A stretch of 53,880 nt of DNA from assembly GCA_017483185.1 (NCBI GenBank), contig JAFULM010000050.1, positions 1 through 53,880 of the forward strand, in the 5' to 3' direction. Below the pieces are notes generated by a model. That model saw only the letters and a list, made by a program, of their open reading frames with translations. It had not been told where the DNA came from and did not search any database. Position 1 is the stretch's first letter; each line of letters opens with the position of its first letter. The stretch is from Prevotella sp. Its GTDB lineage: Bacteria > Bacteroidota > Bacteroidia > Bacteroidales > Bacteroidaceae. This document shows, in pieces, positions 8,425 through 17,912 of this stretch. The position numbers and the translations under genes were made by a program.

Positions 8425-9381
8425 ATGGAGAAAAAGGGCAAGATGATAACAATACTCGGACCCACGGCCAGTGGCAAGACCGCCTTGGCTGCGGCACTCG
8501 CGGCACGTGTGGATGGCGAGGTCATCAGCGGCGACTCACGTCAGGTCTATCGCCGGATGGACATCGGAACGGGCAAGGATCTTGACGACTATGTCGTGGA
8601 CGGCCGGCGGATAGCCTGCCATTTGGTGGATATCGCCGAACCGGGTACACGTTACAATCTCTTCCGCTATCAGCAGGACTTTCGCCGCGCCTACGAAGAC
8701 ATTGTCGGTCGTGGTCGCAGACCGATACTCTGTGGCGGTACGGGGCTTTATATCGAGGCCGTGCTGAAAGGGTATCGGTTGGCCGAAGTTCCGGAGGACA
8801 AGGCGTTGCGTGAACGTCTCGAGGGAAAGACGCTCGACGAACTGACCGTCATGCTCGAGGAGCTGAAAAGGCGTAACGGCAGCACGATGCACAATACGAC
8901 AGACGTCGACACGGCGAAGCGGGCAATCAGGGCCATCGAGATAGAGACATACGTAGAGGAACATCCCGATGCGGGGCATGCCGATATGCCGCCGACAGAC
9001 TCTATAATAATAGGTGTGGACATTGACCGCGAGGAGCGCCGCCGCCGCATAACGGACCGGTTGCACCGTCGCCTGGAGGAAGGAATGGTCGAAGAGGTTG
9101 CCGGACTGTTGGACAGTGGCATCAAGGCCGACGATCTCATATATTACGGTCTGGAGTATAAGTATGTGACGGAATATGTCATCGGTCGGCTGAATCGTGA
9201 CGAGATGTTCCGACAGCTTGAGATAGCCATCCATCAGTTTGCCAAACGGCAGATGACGTGGTTCCGGGGCATGGAACGTCGCGGGCTGACAATCCACTGG
9301 GTGGACGCAATGCAGCCGATGGACCGTAAGATAAAGGAGATATTAAGACTGACCGGGACTCCGGGTATAACAAACGATTAG
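8425..9381 (+). CDS. miaA: tRNA dimethylallyltransferase
   Basis: MiaA transfers a dimethylallyl group to adenosine 37 of tRNAs that read codons beginning with U. The P-loop is GPTASGKT (residues about 11-18). GDSRQVYRRMDIGTGKD (near 34-50) carries the catalytic region, and GGTGLYIEAVLKGY near 103-116 is the conserved tRNA-binding segment. IHQFAKRQMTWFRGM in the C-terminal third is the typical QxxFAKRQxTWFR motif. The ATG at 8425 is chosen over 8395 because of the promoter position; 8443 is also possible. The protein has about 318 residues, normal for the family. The lipid kinase gene follows after 14 bases, suggesting an operon. Confidence 0.96.
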   Translation: MEKKGKMITILGPTASGKTALAAALAARVDGEVISGDSRQVYRRMDIGTGKDLDDYVVDGRRIACHLVDIAEPGTRYNLFRYQQDFRRAYEDIVGRGRRPILCGGTGLYIEAVLKGYRLAEVPEDKALRERLEGKTLDELTVMLEELKRRNGSTMHNTTDVDTAKRAIRAIEIETYVEEHPDAGHADMPPTDSIIIGVDIDREERRRRITDRLHRRLEEGMVEEVAGLLDSGIKADDLIYYGLEYKYVTEYVIGRLNRDEMFRQLEIAIHQFAKRQMTWFRGMERRGLTIHWVDAMQPMDRKIKEILRLTGTPGITND

Positions 9382-9395
9382 CATAGAAAATAAAC

Positions 9396-10331
9396 ATGGC
9401 AGTAGAAATCTCAAGGTGGGGCATACTTTATTGTCCCAAGTCGGGCATAGGCCGCGGACGCAAACAGTGGGACCGGGTGCAGAAGGCGCTCGACGAGCGC
9501 GGTGTGCTGTATGATTTCGTGCAGAGCGAAAACACCGATAGTGTGGAGCGGTTGATGCGCATGCTGATAAACAACGGCTACAAGACAATCATCGTGGTCG
9601 GTGGAGACTCGGCCTTGAACGACGCTGTCAATTGTCTGATGGATGTCGAACAGCAAGTCCGTGACAGCATCGTGTTCGGCGTGATACCCAACGGCGTGCT
9701 CAACGACTTTGCCCGCTTCTGGAACTTCCGTGAGAATGATGTCGCACAGACTGTCGACTGGCTCATCCGCCGACGTGTTCGCAGGATAGATCTGGGCTGT
9801 ATCCGATATACTAACAAGAAAGGGGAGAAGTGTCACCGCTATTTCCTCAACTGTGTGAATATCGGTCTCATAGCCGACATCATGAACCTGCGCCGTCAGA
9901 CGCGCAGTCTGCTCGGCTCGAGGACACTCTCGTTTGTTGTGTCGCTACTACTCATGTTCTTCCATCGGCTTGACTACAAGATGGACGTCAAAATCAATTC
10001 GGACACCATCCGACGCCGGGTGATGACGATGTGCATCGGCAACGGACCTGGTTACGGCCAGACTCCCAATGCCGTGCCATACAACGGGATGTTGGACGTG
10101 TCGGTGGTGTACAACTCAAAGGTGACGCAAGTGCTTGCCGGACTGTGGCTTCTACTGACCGGCCGCTTCCTCAATCATCGAAGCGTCCATCCATACCGTA
10201 CACGTGAGGTCGTTGTCACAGAAGCACGTCACGCTATGGTTGGAATAGACGGGCGGCTCATCAGTACGCCGGTCGGCAGCTATCGGATAAGCGTGGAAAC
10301 GGAAATCGTAAACTTCCTGATGCCGGCCTGA
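9396..10331 (+). CDS. Diacylglycerol kinase-family lipid kinase
   Basis: The 311-residue protein belongs to the DAGK catalytic-domain family (DgkB/YegS-like), which phosphorylates diacylglycerol or related lipids at the membrane. Family segments seen are ILYCPKSGIGRG (residues about 10-21), TIIVVGGDSALNDA (near 65-78), and FGVIPNGVLNDFARFW (near 96-111). The usual nucleotide-binding GGDGT reads GGDSA here, and the following G(T/S)xND loop reads GVLND. Whether these changes are lineage-wide or reduce activity cannot be judged here. The hydrophobic piece LSFVVSLLLMFF near 180 may aid membrane association. It is probably co-transcribed with miaA. Confidence 0.8.
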   Translation: MAVEISRWGILYCPKSGIGRGRKQWDRVQKALDERGVLYDFVQSENTDSVERLMRMLINNGYKTIIVVGGDSALNDAVNCLMDVEQQVRDSIVFGVIPNGVLNDFARFWNFRENDVAQTVDWLIRRRVRRIDLGCIRYTNKKGEKCHRYFLNCVNIGLIADIMNLRRQTRSLLGSRTLSFVVSLLLMFFHRLDYKMDVKINSDTIRRRVMTMCIGNGPGYGQTPNAVPYNGMLDVSVVYNSKVTQVLAGLWLLLTGRFLNHRSVHPYRTREVVVTEARHAMVGIDGRLISTPVGSYRISVETEIVNFLMPA

Positions 10332-10462
10332 ACGTTCGGCGCATTGGCTGAACTCAGCATCGGATACATTATTATATAATAAGGAATGTGTCGTCAGGAG
10401 ATAAGGAATACCTTAATTATATAATTGAGAGAATTTTATAAAACAAATGCCGGAAACAAAAA

Positions 10463-10518
10463 AACGCACGACATGTACATCGTGAGGCTGTCGGTCTCTT
10501 CCGGTGGTGTCGTGCGTT
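10463..10518. terminator. Hairpin between the lipid kinase and the Crp/Fnr gene
   Basis: AACGCACGAC (10463-10472) pairs with GTCGTGCGTT (10509-10518). On the minus strand it lies immediately after the Crp/Fnr stop codon and is followed by TTTTTTTGTTTCC; on the plus strand it could end the miaA-kinase transcript. Confidence 0.65.
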
Positions 10519-11222
10519 TATCCCATCTCGGAGATGTCGCGTAACATCTTCTCTTCGATGATCTTTATTTTTCTACCGTCAATGACTATGAGATGTTCAT
10601 GGGCGAATGAGGACAGCGTGCGTATGGCGTTGCTCGTTGTCATGTTGGACATGCTGGCAAGGTCTTCGCGACTGAGATTGACGTTCAATGTAGAGCCGTC
10701 TTCGTCGACGCCATATTTATCTATCAGCGAGATGAGAGACTCGGCCAGCCGCCCGCGGATATGCTTCTGGGTCAGACTGACGGTACGCTTGTCTGCCGCT
10801 CCGAGCAGTGCCGACAACTCCTTTATGAAGTAGATGGCCAAGCGCGCGTTTTCCTGAATAAGCCGCATGGTGACGTCGATGGGTATCATGCATATCACGG
10901 AAGGCTCAAATGCGGCAGCACTGTTGCAATAGTTTTCTCCAGCAAAGGCTGCTCTGTAACCGAAAAAGCCCTTCCGGCTGATGAGACGTATGATCTGATC
11001 GCGGCCTCCGATGCCGTCGACATATATCTTGACCTTGCCGCTGATGATGCACATCAAAAATTGCGGAACCTCATTCTCGCAAAATATCACCTCATTCTTG
11101 CAGAACGAGCGTATCCTGATGTTGTCTGTGAGAAGCTGTCGTTGCTCGTCGGTCAGCGGCTCCCAAAGTTCTGCCATCGCTTCTGCTATGATTCTTTTGT
11201 CAATCTCTTTTCTTAAAACCAT
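10518..11222 (-). CDS. Crp/Fnr-family transcriptional regulator
   Basis: The 234-residue protein has an N-terminal cyclic-nucleotide-binding-like beta barrel (residues about 30-140, including FLMCIISGKVKIYV) and a C-terminal winged helix (about 160-225, with LNVNLSREDLASMSNMTTSNAIRTLSS). No Cys cluster typical of an FNR iron-sulfur sensor is apparent, so the ligand is unknown. The gene faces away from the glycogen operon, and the 260 bases between them hold promoters for both. Control of glycogen metabolism is therefore possible but unproven. A TAATTTTG box lies about 30 bases before the start. Confidence 0.9.
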   Translation of the reverse strand: MVLRKEIDKRIIAEAMAELWEPLTDEQRQLLTDNIRIRSFCKNEVIFCENEVPQFLMCIISGKVKIYVDGIGGRDQIIRLISRKGFFGYRAAFAGENYCNSAAAFEPSVICMIPIDVTMRLIQENARLAIYFIKELSALLGAADKRTVSLTQKHIRGRLAESLISLIDKYGVDEDGSTLNVNLSREDLASMSNMTTSNAIRTLSSFAHEHLIVIDGRKIKIIEEKMLRDISEMG

Positions 11223-11252
11223 TCTCCCTTATACTTGGTCTGTGTCCTATTG

Positions 11253-11260
11253 CAAAATTA
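11253..11260 (-). promoter_or_regulatory. -7 box TAATTTTG of the Crp/Fnr gene
   Basis: Read on the minus strand the sequence is TAATTTTG, a TAnnTTTG match. No convincing -33 TTTG accompanies it. Confidence 0.45.
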
Positions 11261-11352
11261 CGAAATTCCGTTTAGAAACGATTATAATGACGCCTAAAAT
11301 TCATCCGCAAGAGTCTAAAATGATTATTTTTATCAAATAATTTCGCTTTTCT

Positions 11353-11383
11353 TTTGCCGTAAACATGAAATTTGTTAACTTTG
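11353..11383 (+). promoter_or_regulatory. Promoter of the glycogen operon
   Basis: TTTG at 11353-11356 and TAACTTTG at 11376-11383 are separated by 19 bases, an excellent Bacteroidota promoter. The leader would be about 90 bases. Confidence 0.75.
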
Positions 11384-11482
11384 GAAATCATTTGTGAAGC
11401 CGCTGCAACAGTCGCGGCTGAACTTACCTTAAAGCAAGACCTGTCCGAAACTAATGAATTAAAAACCTTAATATAAGGAACT

Positions 11483-13432
11483 ATGAGTTATTTACGATTT
11501 GAGAAGGCTGTGATGACTAACCTTGAAGAGTCTCTGCGTCGTGAATTGCTGCGTACCAATCGCTCGGGCGCATATTCGTGCTCCACGCTTGCGGACTGCA
11601 ACACACGCAAGTACCACGGCTTGTTGGTCGTCCCCGTTCCTGAACTCGACGATGACAATCACGTGCTGTTGTCGTCGCTTGACGTGACCGTCATCCAGCA
11701 CGGCGCTGAGTTTAATCTGGGACTTCACAAGTATCAAGGCAACAACTACAGTCCCCGGGGACACAAATACATCCGGGAGTTTGATTGTGACAAAGTGCCG
11801 ACCACGCTTTATCGTGTGGGTGGCGTGTTACTTAAGAAGGAAGTGGTCTTCCAGCATTATGAGGACCGTATCCTGATACGCTACACACTCGTTGATGCCC
11901 ATTCGGCAACAACACTCCGTTTCCGTCCTTTCCTTGCTTTCCGCAGCGTCAACCAGCTCACACACGAGAATGGTACGGCCAGCCGTGAGTATCATCTCAT
12001 CGACAATGGAATCAAGACGCGCATGTATGCCGGTTATCCCGAGCTCTACATGCAGTTCAGCAAGAAGAATGAATTCGTCTTTGACCCCAACTGGTATCGT
12101 GGTGTCGAATATCCCAAGGAGCAGGAACGTGGTTACGCTTTCAATGAAGATCTTTATGTCCCCGGCTATTTTGAGATGCCGATAAAGAAAGGAGAAAGCA
12201 TTGTCTTCGCCGCCTCGACATCCGCCATACGTATCGGCGGCATGAAGACTCTGTTTGAAAAGGAAGTCGAAGACCGCTCTCCGCGTGACAACATGTTCCA
12301 CTGTCTGGTCAATGCCGCTCATCAGTTCCATCGTCGGGAGAAGAACGACGACCGCTATCTGCTGGCCGGATACCCGTGGTTCAAGAGCCGTGCCCGCGAC
12401 ACATTTGTCTCGCTGCCGGGTCTGACACTGGCGATAGGTGAACAGGACTACTTCGAACTCGTCATGAAGACGGCGGCCAAAGGTTTGCGTGAATTCATGG
12501 CCGGCAAACCAGTCACCATCCATACTTATGATATAGAACAGCCCGACGTACTTCTTTGGGCCGTATGGGCGATACAGCAGTATGCCAAAGATGCCGGCAA
12601 CGCCAAGTGTATTGAGATGTACGGCAAACTGATCAAGGAGATAGTGATGTTCATCATTGACGGCGGTCATCCCAATCTGCGCCTTGACGACAACGGTCTG
12701 CTCTACACGGAAGGCCGCGACCGTGCCGTTACGTGGATGAACTCGACAGCCAACGGCCGTCCCGTCGTTCCCCGCACGGGATATATTGTGGAATTCAATG
12801 CACTGTGGTATAACGCTCTGAAGTTCTGCTCCGCATTGGCAGCGGAAGGCGGCAACACGGGATATGTGGAGAGCCTCGAAGCTCGCGCCGCACTCTGCAA
12901 AGAATCGTTTGTGGCCACTTTCCTCAACGAATACGGCTATCTGCTCGACTATGTCGACGGTAACATGATGGATTGGAGTGTCCGTCCGAACATGATTTTT
13001 GCCGTTGCGTTCGACTATTCGCCCCTCAATCAGGAACAAAAGAAGAGCGTACTGGATGTCTGCACACGCGAGTTGCTCACACCCAAGGGTCTGCGCTCGC
13101 TGTCGCCGAAGAGCGGCGGCTACAATCCGATGTTTGTCGGAACACAGACCCAGCGCGACTACGCCTACCATCAAGGCACCGCTTGGCCTTGGCTCGGAGG
13201 CTTCTATATGGAGGCTTGCCTCAAACTGTACAAGCGCACACGTCTCCGCTTCATCGAACGACAGATGGTCGGTTATGAAGACGAGATGAATTATCATGCT
13301 CTTGGTACCATTTCCGAACTCTTCGACGGCAATCCTCCGTTCCACGGACGTGGAGGAATGTCGTTCGCAATGAACGTTGCGGAAATTCTGCGCACGCTTA
13401 AGTTACTGGAGAAATATACTTATCAGAAATAA
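11483..13432 (+). CDS. Glycogen debranching enzyme, GH133 (amylo-alpha-1,6-glucosidase)
   Basis: The 649-residue cytoplasmic enzyme removes alpha-1,6-linked glucose at glycogen branch points. The N-terminal GDE_N domain (residues about 15-240, starting LLRTNRSGAYSCSTLADCNTR...KYHGLLVVP) precedes the (alpha/alpha)6 catalytic domain. In the latter, GYPWFKSRARDTFVSLPGLT (near 295-315), GRPVVPRTGYIVEFNALWYN and GTAWPWLGGFY are characteristic of the archaeal/bacterial AGL type. It is the first gene of an operon with a GT4 glycosyltransferase 20 bases downstream and a GH57 protein, the arrangement seen for Bacteroidota glycogen metabolism. Confidence 0.93.
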   Translation: MSYLRFEKAVMTNLEESLRRELLRTNRSGAYSCSTLADCNTRKYHGLLVVPVPELDDDNHVLLSSLDVTVIQHGAEFNLGLHKYQGNNYSPRGHKYIREFDCDKVPTTLYRVGGVLLKKEVVFQHYEDRILIRYTLVDAHSATTLRFRPFLAFRSVNQLTHENGTASREYHLIDNGIKTRMYAGYPELYMQFSKKNEFVFDPNWYRGVEYPKEQERGYAFNEDLYVPGYFEMPIKKGESIVFAASTSAIRIGGMKTLFEKEVEDRSPRDNMFHCLVNAAHQFHRREKNDDRYLLAGYPWFKSRARDTFVSLPGLTLAIGEQDYFELVMKTAAKGLREFMAGKPVTIHTYDIEQPDVLLWAVWAIQQYAKDAGNAKCIEMYGKLIKEIVMFIIDGGHPNLRLDDNGLLYTEGRDRAVTWMNSTANGRPVVPRTGYIVEFNALWYNALKFCSALAAEGGNTGYVESLEARAALCKESFVATFLNEYGYLLDYVDGNMMDWSVRPNMIFAVAFDYSPLNQEQKKSVLDVCTRELLTPKGLRSLSPKSGGYNPMFVGTQTQRDYAYHQGTAWPWLGGFYMEACLKLYKRTRLRFIERQMVGYEDEMNYHALGTISELFDGNPPFHGRGGMSFAMNVAEILRTLKLLEKYTYQK

Positions 13433-13452
13433 ACAGGAGGAGGACGAAGACT

Positions 13453-14721
13453 ATGAAAGTACTAATGTTTGGCTGGGAGTATCCTCCTCACGTATATGGT
13501 GGACTGGCTACCGCTAACTATGGAATAACAGAAGGTCTCCACGCACAGGGCGACCTTGACATCACGTTGTGTCTTCCCAAACCTTGGGGAGACGAGGACC
13601 GGCGTGCCGCCAACATTGTGGCAATGAACTCAGTGCCCATCGCATGGCGTGACGTAGACTACGAATATGTGAAGAACCGCGTGGGCCACGTCATGGTCCC
13701 CGACTATTATTACCGTCTGCGTGACCACATCTACGCCGACTTCAACTACATGAACGTCAACGATCTCGGTTGCATGGAGTTTGCCGGAGGCTATCCGTCC
13801 AATCTTCACGAGGAGATAAACAACTACTCGATCATTGCCGGTGTCGTCGCACGGACGGAGCAGTTTGACATCATCCACGCCCACGACTGGCTCACCTATC
13901 CTGCCGGCATCCACGCCAAGCAGGTCAGCGGCCGGCCGCTCTGCATCCACGTCCACGCAACGGACTTCGACCGCAGCCGCGGCAAGGTCAATCCGACAGT
14001 CTATTCGATAGAGAAGAACGGCATGGACTGGGCCGACTGCATCATGTGTGTGAGCGAACTCACACGCCAGACCGTCATCAACCAGTATCATCAGGACCCC
14101 GCGAAGTGCTTCACGGTACATAATGCCGTCTATCCGCTTAAGCCCGAATACGCCGAGATACCCCGTCCGGACCACACCGACAGGGACAAGATCGTGACCT
14201 TCCTCGGCCGAATCACCATGCAGAAAGGTCCCGAATATTTTGTCGAGGCAGCCAACATGGTGCTCCACCGCACCCGCAACGTGCGTTTCTGTATGGCCGG
14301 CTCGGGAGATATGATGAACGCCATGATACACTTGGCTGCCGAGCGCGGCATCGCCGACCGTTTCCACTTCCCCGGCTTCATGCGCGGCAAGCAAGTCTAC
14401 GAGTGCCTCAAGGACTCCGACGTCTATGTCATGCCGTCCGTGAGCGAGCCGTTCGGCATATCGCCGTTGGAAGCCATGCAGTGCGGGACACCGTCCATCA
14501 TATCCAAGCAGAGCGGTTGCGCCGAGATTCTGACCAACTGTATCAAGGTCGACTATTGGGACATCCACGCCCTTGCCGACGCCATCTATTCCATCTGCGC
14601 CAACGACAGCCTCTTCCACTATCTGCAGGATGAAGGCAAGCGCGAGGTGGACCAGATCACATGGGAGAAGGTCGGTCTCTGGATACGCGAACTCTATGAG
14701 CGCACTCTCGGCATGAGATAG
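13453..14721 (+). CDS. GT4-type glycosyltransferase, probably glycogen synthesis
   Basis: The 422-residue protein has the GT-B fold. The N-terminal signature MFGWEYPPHVYGGLATANYG (residues about 5-24) binds the acceptor side, HAHDWLTYPAG near 141 follows, and the donor site has GRITMQKGPEYFVEA near 250 and EPFGISPLEAMQCGTPSI near 332, the retaining EX7E motif. In this operon it most likely elongates alpha-1,4-glucan from a nucleotide glucose donor, although substrate specificity is inferred from the neighbours. No signal peptide is present. Spacing to the upstream gene is 20 bases and to the downstream gene 82 bases. Confidence 0.88.
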   Translation: MKVLMFGWEYPPHVYGGLATANYGITEGLHAQGDLDITLCLPKPWGDEDRRAANIVAMNSVPIAWRDVDYEYVKNRVGHVMVPDYYYRLRDHIYADFNYMNVNDLGCMEFAGGYPSNLHEEINNYSIIAGVVARTEQFDIIHAHDWLTYPAGIHAKQVSGRPLCIHVHATDFDRSRGKVNPTVYSIEKNGMDWADCIMCVSELTRQTVINQYHQDPAKCFTVHNAVYPLKPEYAEIPRPDHTDRDKIVTFLGRITMQKGPEYFVEAANMVLHRTRNVRFCMAGSGDMMNAMIHLAAERGIADRFHFPGFMRGKQVYECLKDSDVYVMPSVSEPFGISPLEAMQCGTPSIISKQSGCAEILTNCIKVDYWDIHALADAIYSICANDSLFHYLQDEGKREVDQITWEKVGLWIRELYERTLGMR

Positions 14722-14803
14722 CGACGGGAACCGCGGCGTGCATCATGCCGTCCGGTCTCATATTGGCCAAACAGTCTAATAAGAACAAAAAAACAAAACG
14801 ACA

Positions 14804-16207
14804 ATGAAAACAATATGCTTATATTTTGAGATACACCAGATAATCCATCTCAAGAGATACCGTTTCTTTGACATCGGTACAGACCATTACTATTATGATG
14901 ACTACGAGAACGAGCGTAGCATCAGCGACATAGCCGAGCGTTCGTACATGCCGGCCCTCAACACCCTGTTGGACATGATTCGGGATAACGGCAAATACTT
15001 CAAGGTGGCCTTCTCGCTCTCCGGAACCGGCATCGAGCAACTTGAGTTGCACGCTCCCCAAGTGCTTGACAAACTTCAGGAACTCAACGAGACCGGATGT
15101 GTGGAGTTTCTCGCCGAGCCATACTCCCACGGCCTGTCCTCACTGGCAAACGAGGAAACCTTTGCCCTCGACGTCAAGAAGCAATGCGCAAAGATTGAAG
15201 AATACTTCGGCAAGAAGCCGACCGTCCTGCGCAACTCATCGCTCATCTACAGCGACGACATCGGCGGTCAGGTAGCGGCAATGGGATTCAAGGGCATGCT
15301 CACCGAGGGAGCAAAACACGTCCTCGGCTGGAAGTCTCCCCACTATGTCTACAACTGCAACATCGCGCCCAACCTCAAGCTCCTTCTCCGCGATGTAGAG
15401 TTGAGCGACGACATCTCTTTGCGATTCGCCAACAGCGACTGGGCCGGCTATCCGCTCTTTGCCGACACTTATATCAACACTATCGCTTCGCTGCCGCAGG
15501 AGGAACAGATCATCAACATCTTCATGGAACTGTCGGCCTTGGGTATAGCCCAGCCGCTCTCGTCCAACATCCTCGAGTTCCTCCGCGCCCTTCCGACTTG
15601 CGCCAAGGACAAGGGTATCACCTTCGCGACACCCACCGAAATCTGCAAGATGACCAAGAGTGTCGGCAGTCTTGACGTGCCCGACACACTGTCGTGGGTG
15701 GACGAGGAGCGTGACGTCAGCTGCTGGTTGGGCAACGCCATGCAGCGTGAGGCTTTCAACAAACTGTATAGTGTGGCTGACCGCGTGCGTATAGCCAACG
15801 ATCCGCGCATCAATCAGGATTGGGACTATCTGCAGGCAAGCAACAACTTCCGCTTCATGACCACCAAACCCTCCAACGTCGGTCTCGACCGCGGCATATA
15901 TAGCGATCCTTTTGATGCCTTCACCAACTACATGAACATTCTCGGTGACTTCATCAACCGCGTCAACAGCCTCTATCCCGATGACATCGACAACGATGAG
16001 CTGAACAGTCTGCTCACCACCATCAAGAATCAGGGTGATGAGATCGAGATGAAGGACAAGGAAATCATACGTCTGAAGACCAAGCTCGAGAAGCTGGAAG
16101 CTGCCGACGAAAAGTCAAAGGCTACGGCTAAAAAGTCTGCCGCAAAGAAGCCTGCAGTCAAGAAGCCTGCCGCCAAGAAAGCAGTTAAGGAAGAGGCAAA
16201 GGACTGA
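14804..16207 (+). CDS. GH57-family protein with coiled-coil and lysine-rich tail
   Basis: The 467-residue cytoplasmic protein resembles GH57 alpha-amylase-like enzymes: FEIHQIIHLKRYRF at the N-terminus (HQ-type first motif), VEFLAEPYSHGLSSL near 106-120, and LLRDVELSDDISLRFANSDW near 195-214. It probably acts on intracellular alpha-glucan together with the two upstream genes. After the catalytic part, residues about 400-435 look like a short coiled coil (GDEIEMKDKEIIRLKTKLEK). The last 30 residues are a histone-H1-like run of AAKKPAVKKPAAKK repeats. The tail could bind polyanions or keep the enzyme at a particle; this is only a suggestion. A terminator follows. Confidence 0.88.
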   Translation: MKTICLYFEIHQIIHLKRYRFFDIGTDHYYYDDYENERSISDIAERSYMPALNTLLDMIRDNGKYFKVAFSLSGTGIEQLELHAPQVLDKLQELNETGCVEFLAEPYSHGLSSLANEETFALDVKKQCAKIEEYFGKKPTVLRNSSLIYSDDIGGQVAAMGFKGMLTEGAKHVLGWKSPHYVYNCNIAPNLKLLLRDVELSDDISLRFANSDWAGYPLFADTYINTIASLPQEEQIINIFMELSALGIAQPLSSNILEFLRALPTCAKDKGITFATPTEICKMTKSVGSLDVPDTLSWVDEERDVSCWLGNAMQREAFNKLYSVADRVRIANDPRINQDWDYLQASNNFRFMTTKPSNVGLDRGIYSDPFDAFTNYMNILGDFINRVNSLYPDDIDNDELNSLLTTIKNQGDEIEMKDKEIIRLKTKLEKLEAADEKSKATAKKSAAKKPAVKKPAAKKAVKEEAKD

Positions 16208-16285
16208 TAACAGAGAGCAGAAGACAAAGTATGGTATCTGACGTTCTGCGGAACGGCATATAGCATACATCGGAATGACATGACG

Positions 16286-16326
16286 ACAGCCGTCGCAACG
16301 ATATTGTTGTGGCGGCTGTTTTTTTA
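16286..16326 (+). terminator. Rho-independent terminator of the glycogen operon
   Basis: ACAGCCGTCGCAAC (16286-16299) pairs with GTTGTGGCGGCTGT (16306-16319), with one T/G mispair, followed by TTTTTTT. Confidence 0.88.
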
Positions 16327-16494
16327 TCCGATATTTTGGGTCCGAAAATATGTTGGTCGTATTCTGTTTAGAGAGCGGATATGTCAGAAAAAGATTGTTA
16401 AAATTAACAATTCACAACGCGCGAAAATTTGTATAAAAACGTTGTAATCCGGTCGGAAAATCGATTTCATCGTTCAAAATCTCGCCGTCGGCCG

Positions 16495-16800
16495 AGCCAT
16501 AAGGGCCCCGTTGGTCCGCAAAAGCATGCTTGTTGTCATGCAACGGCGCCGCCGTCGTGACGCAACGGGGGCCCCGTTGCAATGCCGTAGGGGCCTTACG
16601 GCAAGGAAAAAACGCCGAAAATGTTGCACACTTTGGTAAAAACGGTCGTAACACGTTGGCCGTCAGGGAGAAAAAGATGCATGCGCAAAACTCGCATATT
16701 TGAGGCCGAGGGAGAACTTCGCGGAAAATCCGTGTTAAAATGAAGGGTGTTTGTAAGAAATATTCCGAATGTTAAAGCGGCGAAAATGTTCTGCCGTTCC
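16495..16800. repeat. GC-rich multi-hairpin repeat, copy 2, with right flank
   Basis: The core at 16495-16604 starts AGCCATAAGGGCCCCGTTGG and ends GGGGCCTTACGGC, with CAACGGGG repeats between. The flank that follows (GTTGCACACTT, GAGAAAAAGATGCATGCGCA, AACTCGCATATTTGAG) is shared with the copy at 53441, so the homologous unit is about 300 bases. The rest of the gap from 16327 to 17105 holds no gene I can support. Confidence 0.8.
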
Positions 16801-17105
16801 GTGACTTTTCGTATCAAGGGGAATGTCATGATAAGTGTGAAAAATGCCTTTTGAAACGAAGAGAAATTTCCTCGTGGCTTGTTTTGAGCATATTTGCAAA
16901 CACAACTAAACGCAAATTGTTATGAAAGAGAAAAATTTTATTGTCTGTGTTGCAAATCTTTTGGATTGTCCAGGCAGGACGGTCGGAGGTGGTCCCTGCG
17001 TCAGACGTTTGCGGAACGGTTACGGATAGCGTTAGGGAAGAGATGCTGCCCTACGAGCAGGGCGTAGGACTGTGGCCTGTTCTACTTTTATTCCTTTTTA
17101 TTCTG

Positions 17106-17132
17106 CTTTTACATAGATTTTGTGTACTTTTG
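17106..17132 (+). promoter_or_regulatory. Promoter with TACTTTTG -7 box, first of an identical pair
   Basis: The 27 bases from CTTTTACATAG to GTGTACTTTTG are identical to 17913-17939. The -7 box TACTTTTG is at 17125-17132, and transcription would start about 107 bases before the DUF1016 gene. Confidence 0.65.
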
Positions 17133-17246
17133 TAGAAACGTCGATGTTATCGAAAGTTTGACAAAAAGGTTGATATGCCTGAAGTCTTCAAAGCCGCTGT
17201 TGATAAGTGAATGACTGATGAATAACCCCGTATAAACGAATGAACC

Positions 17247-17822
17247 ATGACAGATATAATGAATAATAAGTTTTATGAAGCTCTTTACGCCGACATCAAA
17301 AGTGTGCTGATCTCGGCCAGAACAACCTCCGTTGTTGCCGTCAACACCGCAATGGTCAAGGCTTACTGGGGTGTTGGCAAACTTATAGTCGACGCACAGG
17401 GTGGCGAACATAAGGCTGCCTATGGAGAAAATCTCCTTAATGAGCTGTCCGTGCGTTTGACGGCTGAATTCGGCAAAGGCTTTGATGCGTCAAATCTCCG
17501 CAGAATGAGGCAGTTTTATCTCTCATTTCCAATTTGTGACACAGTGTGCCACAAATTGAGCTGGTCACATATCCGCCATCTTATCAAAGTGTCCTCACCC
17601 CAAGCCCGCGCTTATTATGCCGAGGAAGCGGCAAAGGGATGCTGGAGTGTCAGGGAACTTGAGCGTCAGATTGCCACTCAGCACTACGAGAGACTGCTTT
17701 CTACGCATCGCGACCATGAAGAAACCAGAAAATTGCTGAAAGCCAATCAGCCGGTGAAACCGGATAAATATGATCCGATGGCTTTGATTCATGACCCGTT
17801 CATTCCATCAAGAAAATATTGA
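17247..17822 (+). pseudogene. Truncated DUF1016 (YhcG-like) protein lacking its nuclease domain
   Basis: The 191 residues match the N-terminal winged-helix-like part of DUF1016/YhcG proteins (AYWGVGKLIVDAQGGEHKAA, KGFDASNLRRMRQFYLSFP, LSWSHIRHLIKVSSPQARAYY). Full-length relatives are about 340 residues and carry a C-terminal PDDEXK nuclease domain after the conserved DP near the linker. Here the frame ends shortly after LIHDPFIPSRKY, so the nuclease is missing. It is probably a remnant, although a short DNA-binding product could still be made. It sits between two identical promoter segments and just upstream of the hybrid regulator. Confidence 0.75.
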
Positions 17823-17912
17823 TTCGGGACAGAAGCGTCGCATCTCCTATCTTGAATCTATAATTTGAATCTATATTCCATCAAAGGACGATATTTCCTC
17901 TTTCTTTTTCGG

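Noticed and set aside
11828-13345. Minus-strand open frame of 505 codons antisense to the GH133 gene
   Set aside because: It is a shadow of a well-supported debranching enzyme and resembles no protein family.
16922-17135. Short open frames after a TATTTGC box, including one starting MKEKNFIVCVANLLDC
   Set aside because: The 35- to 64-codon frames have no recognisable similarity or domain; I cannot support them as genes.
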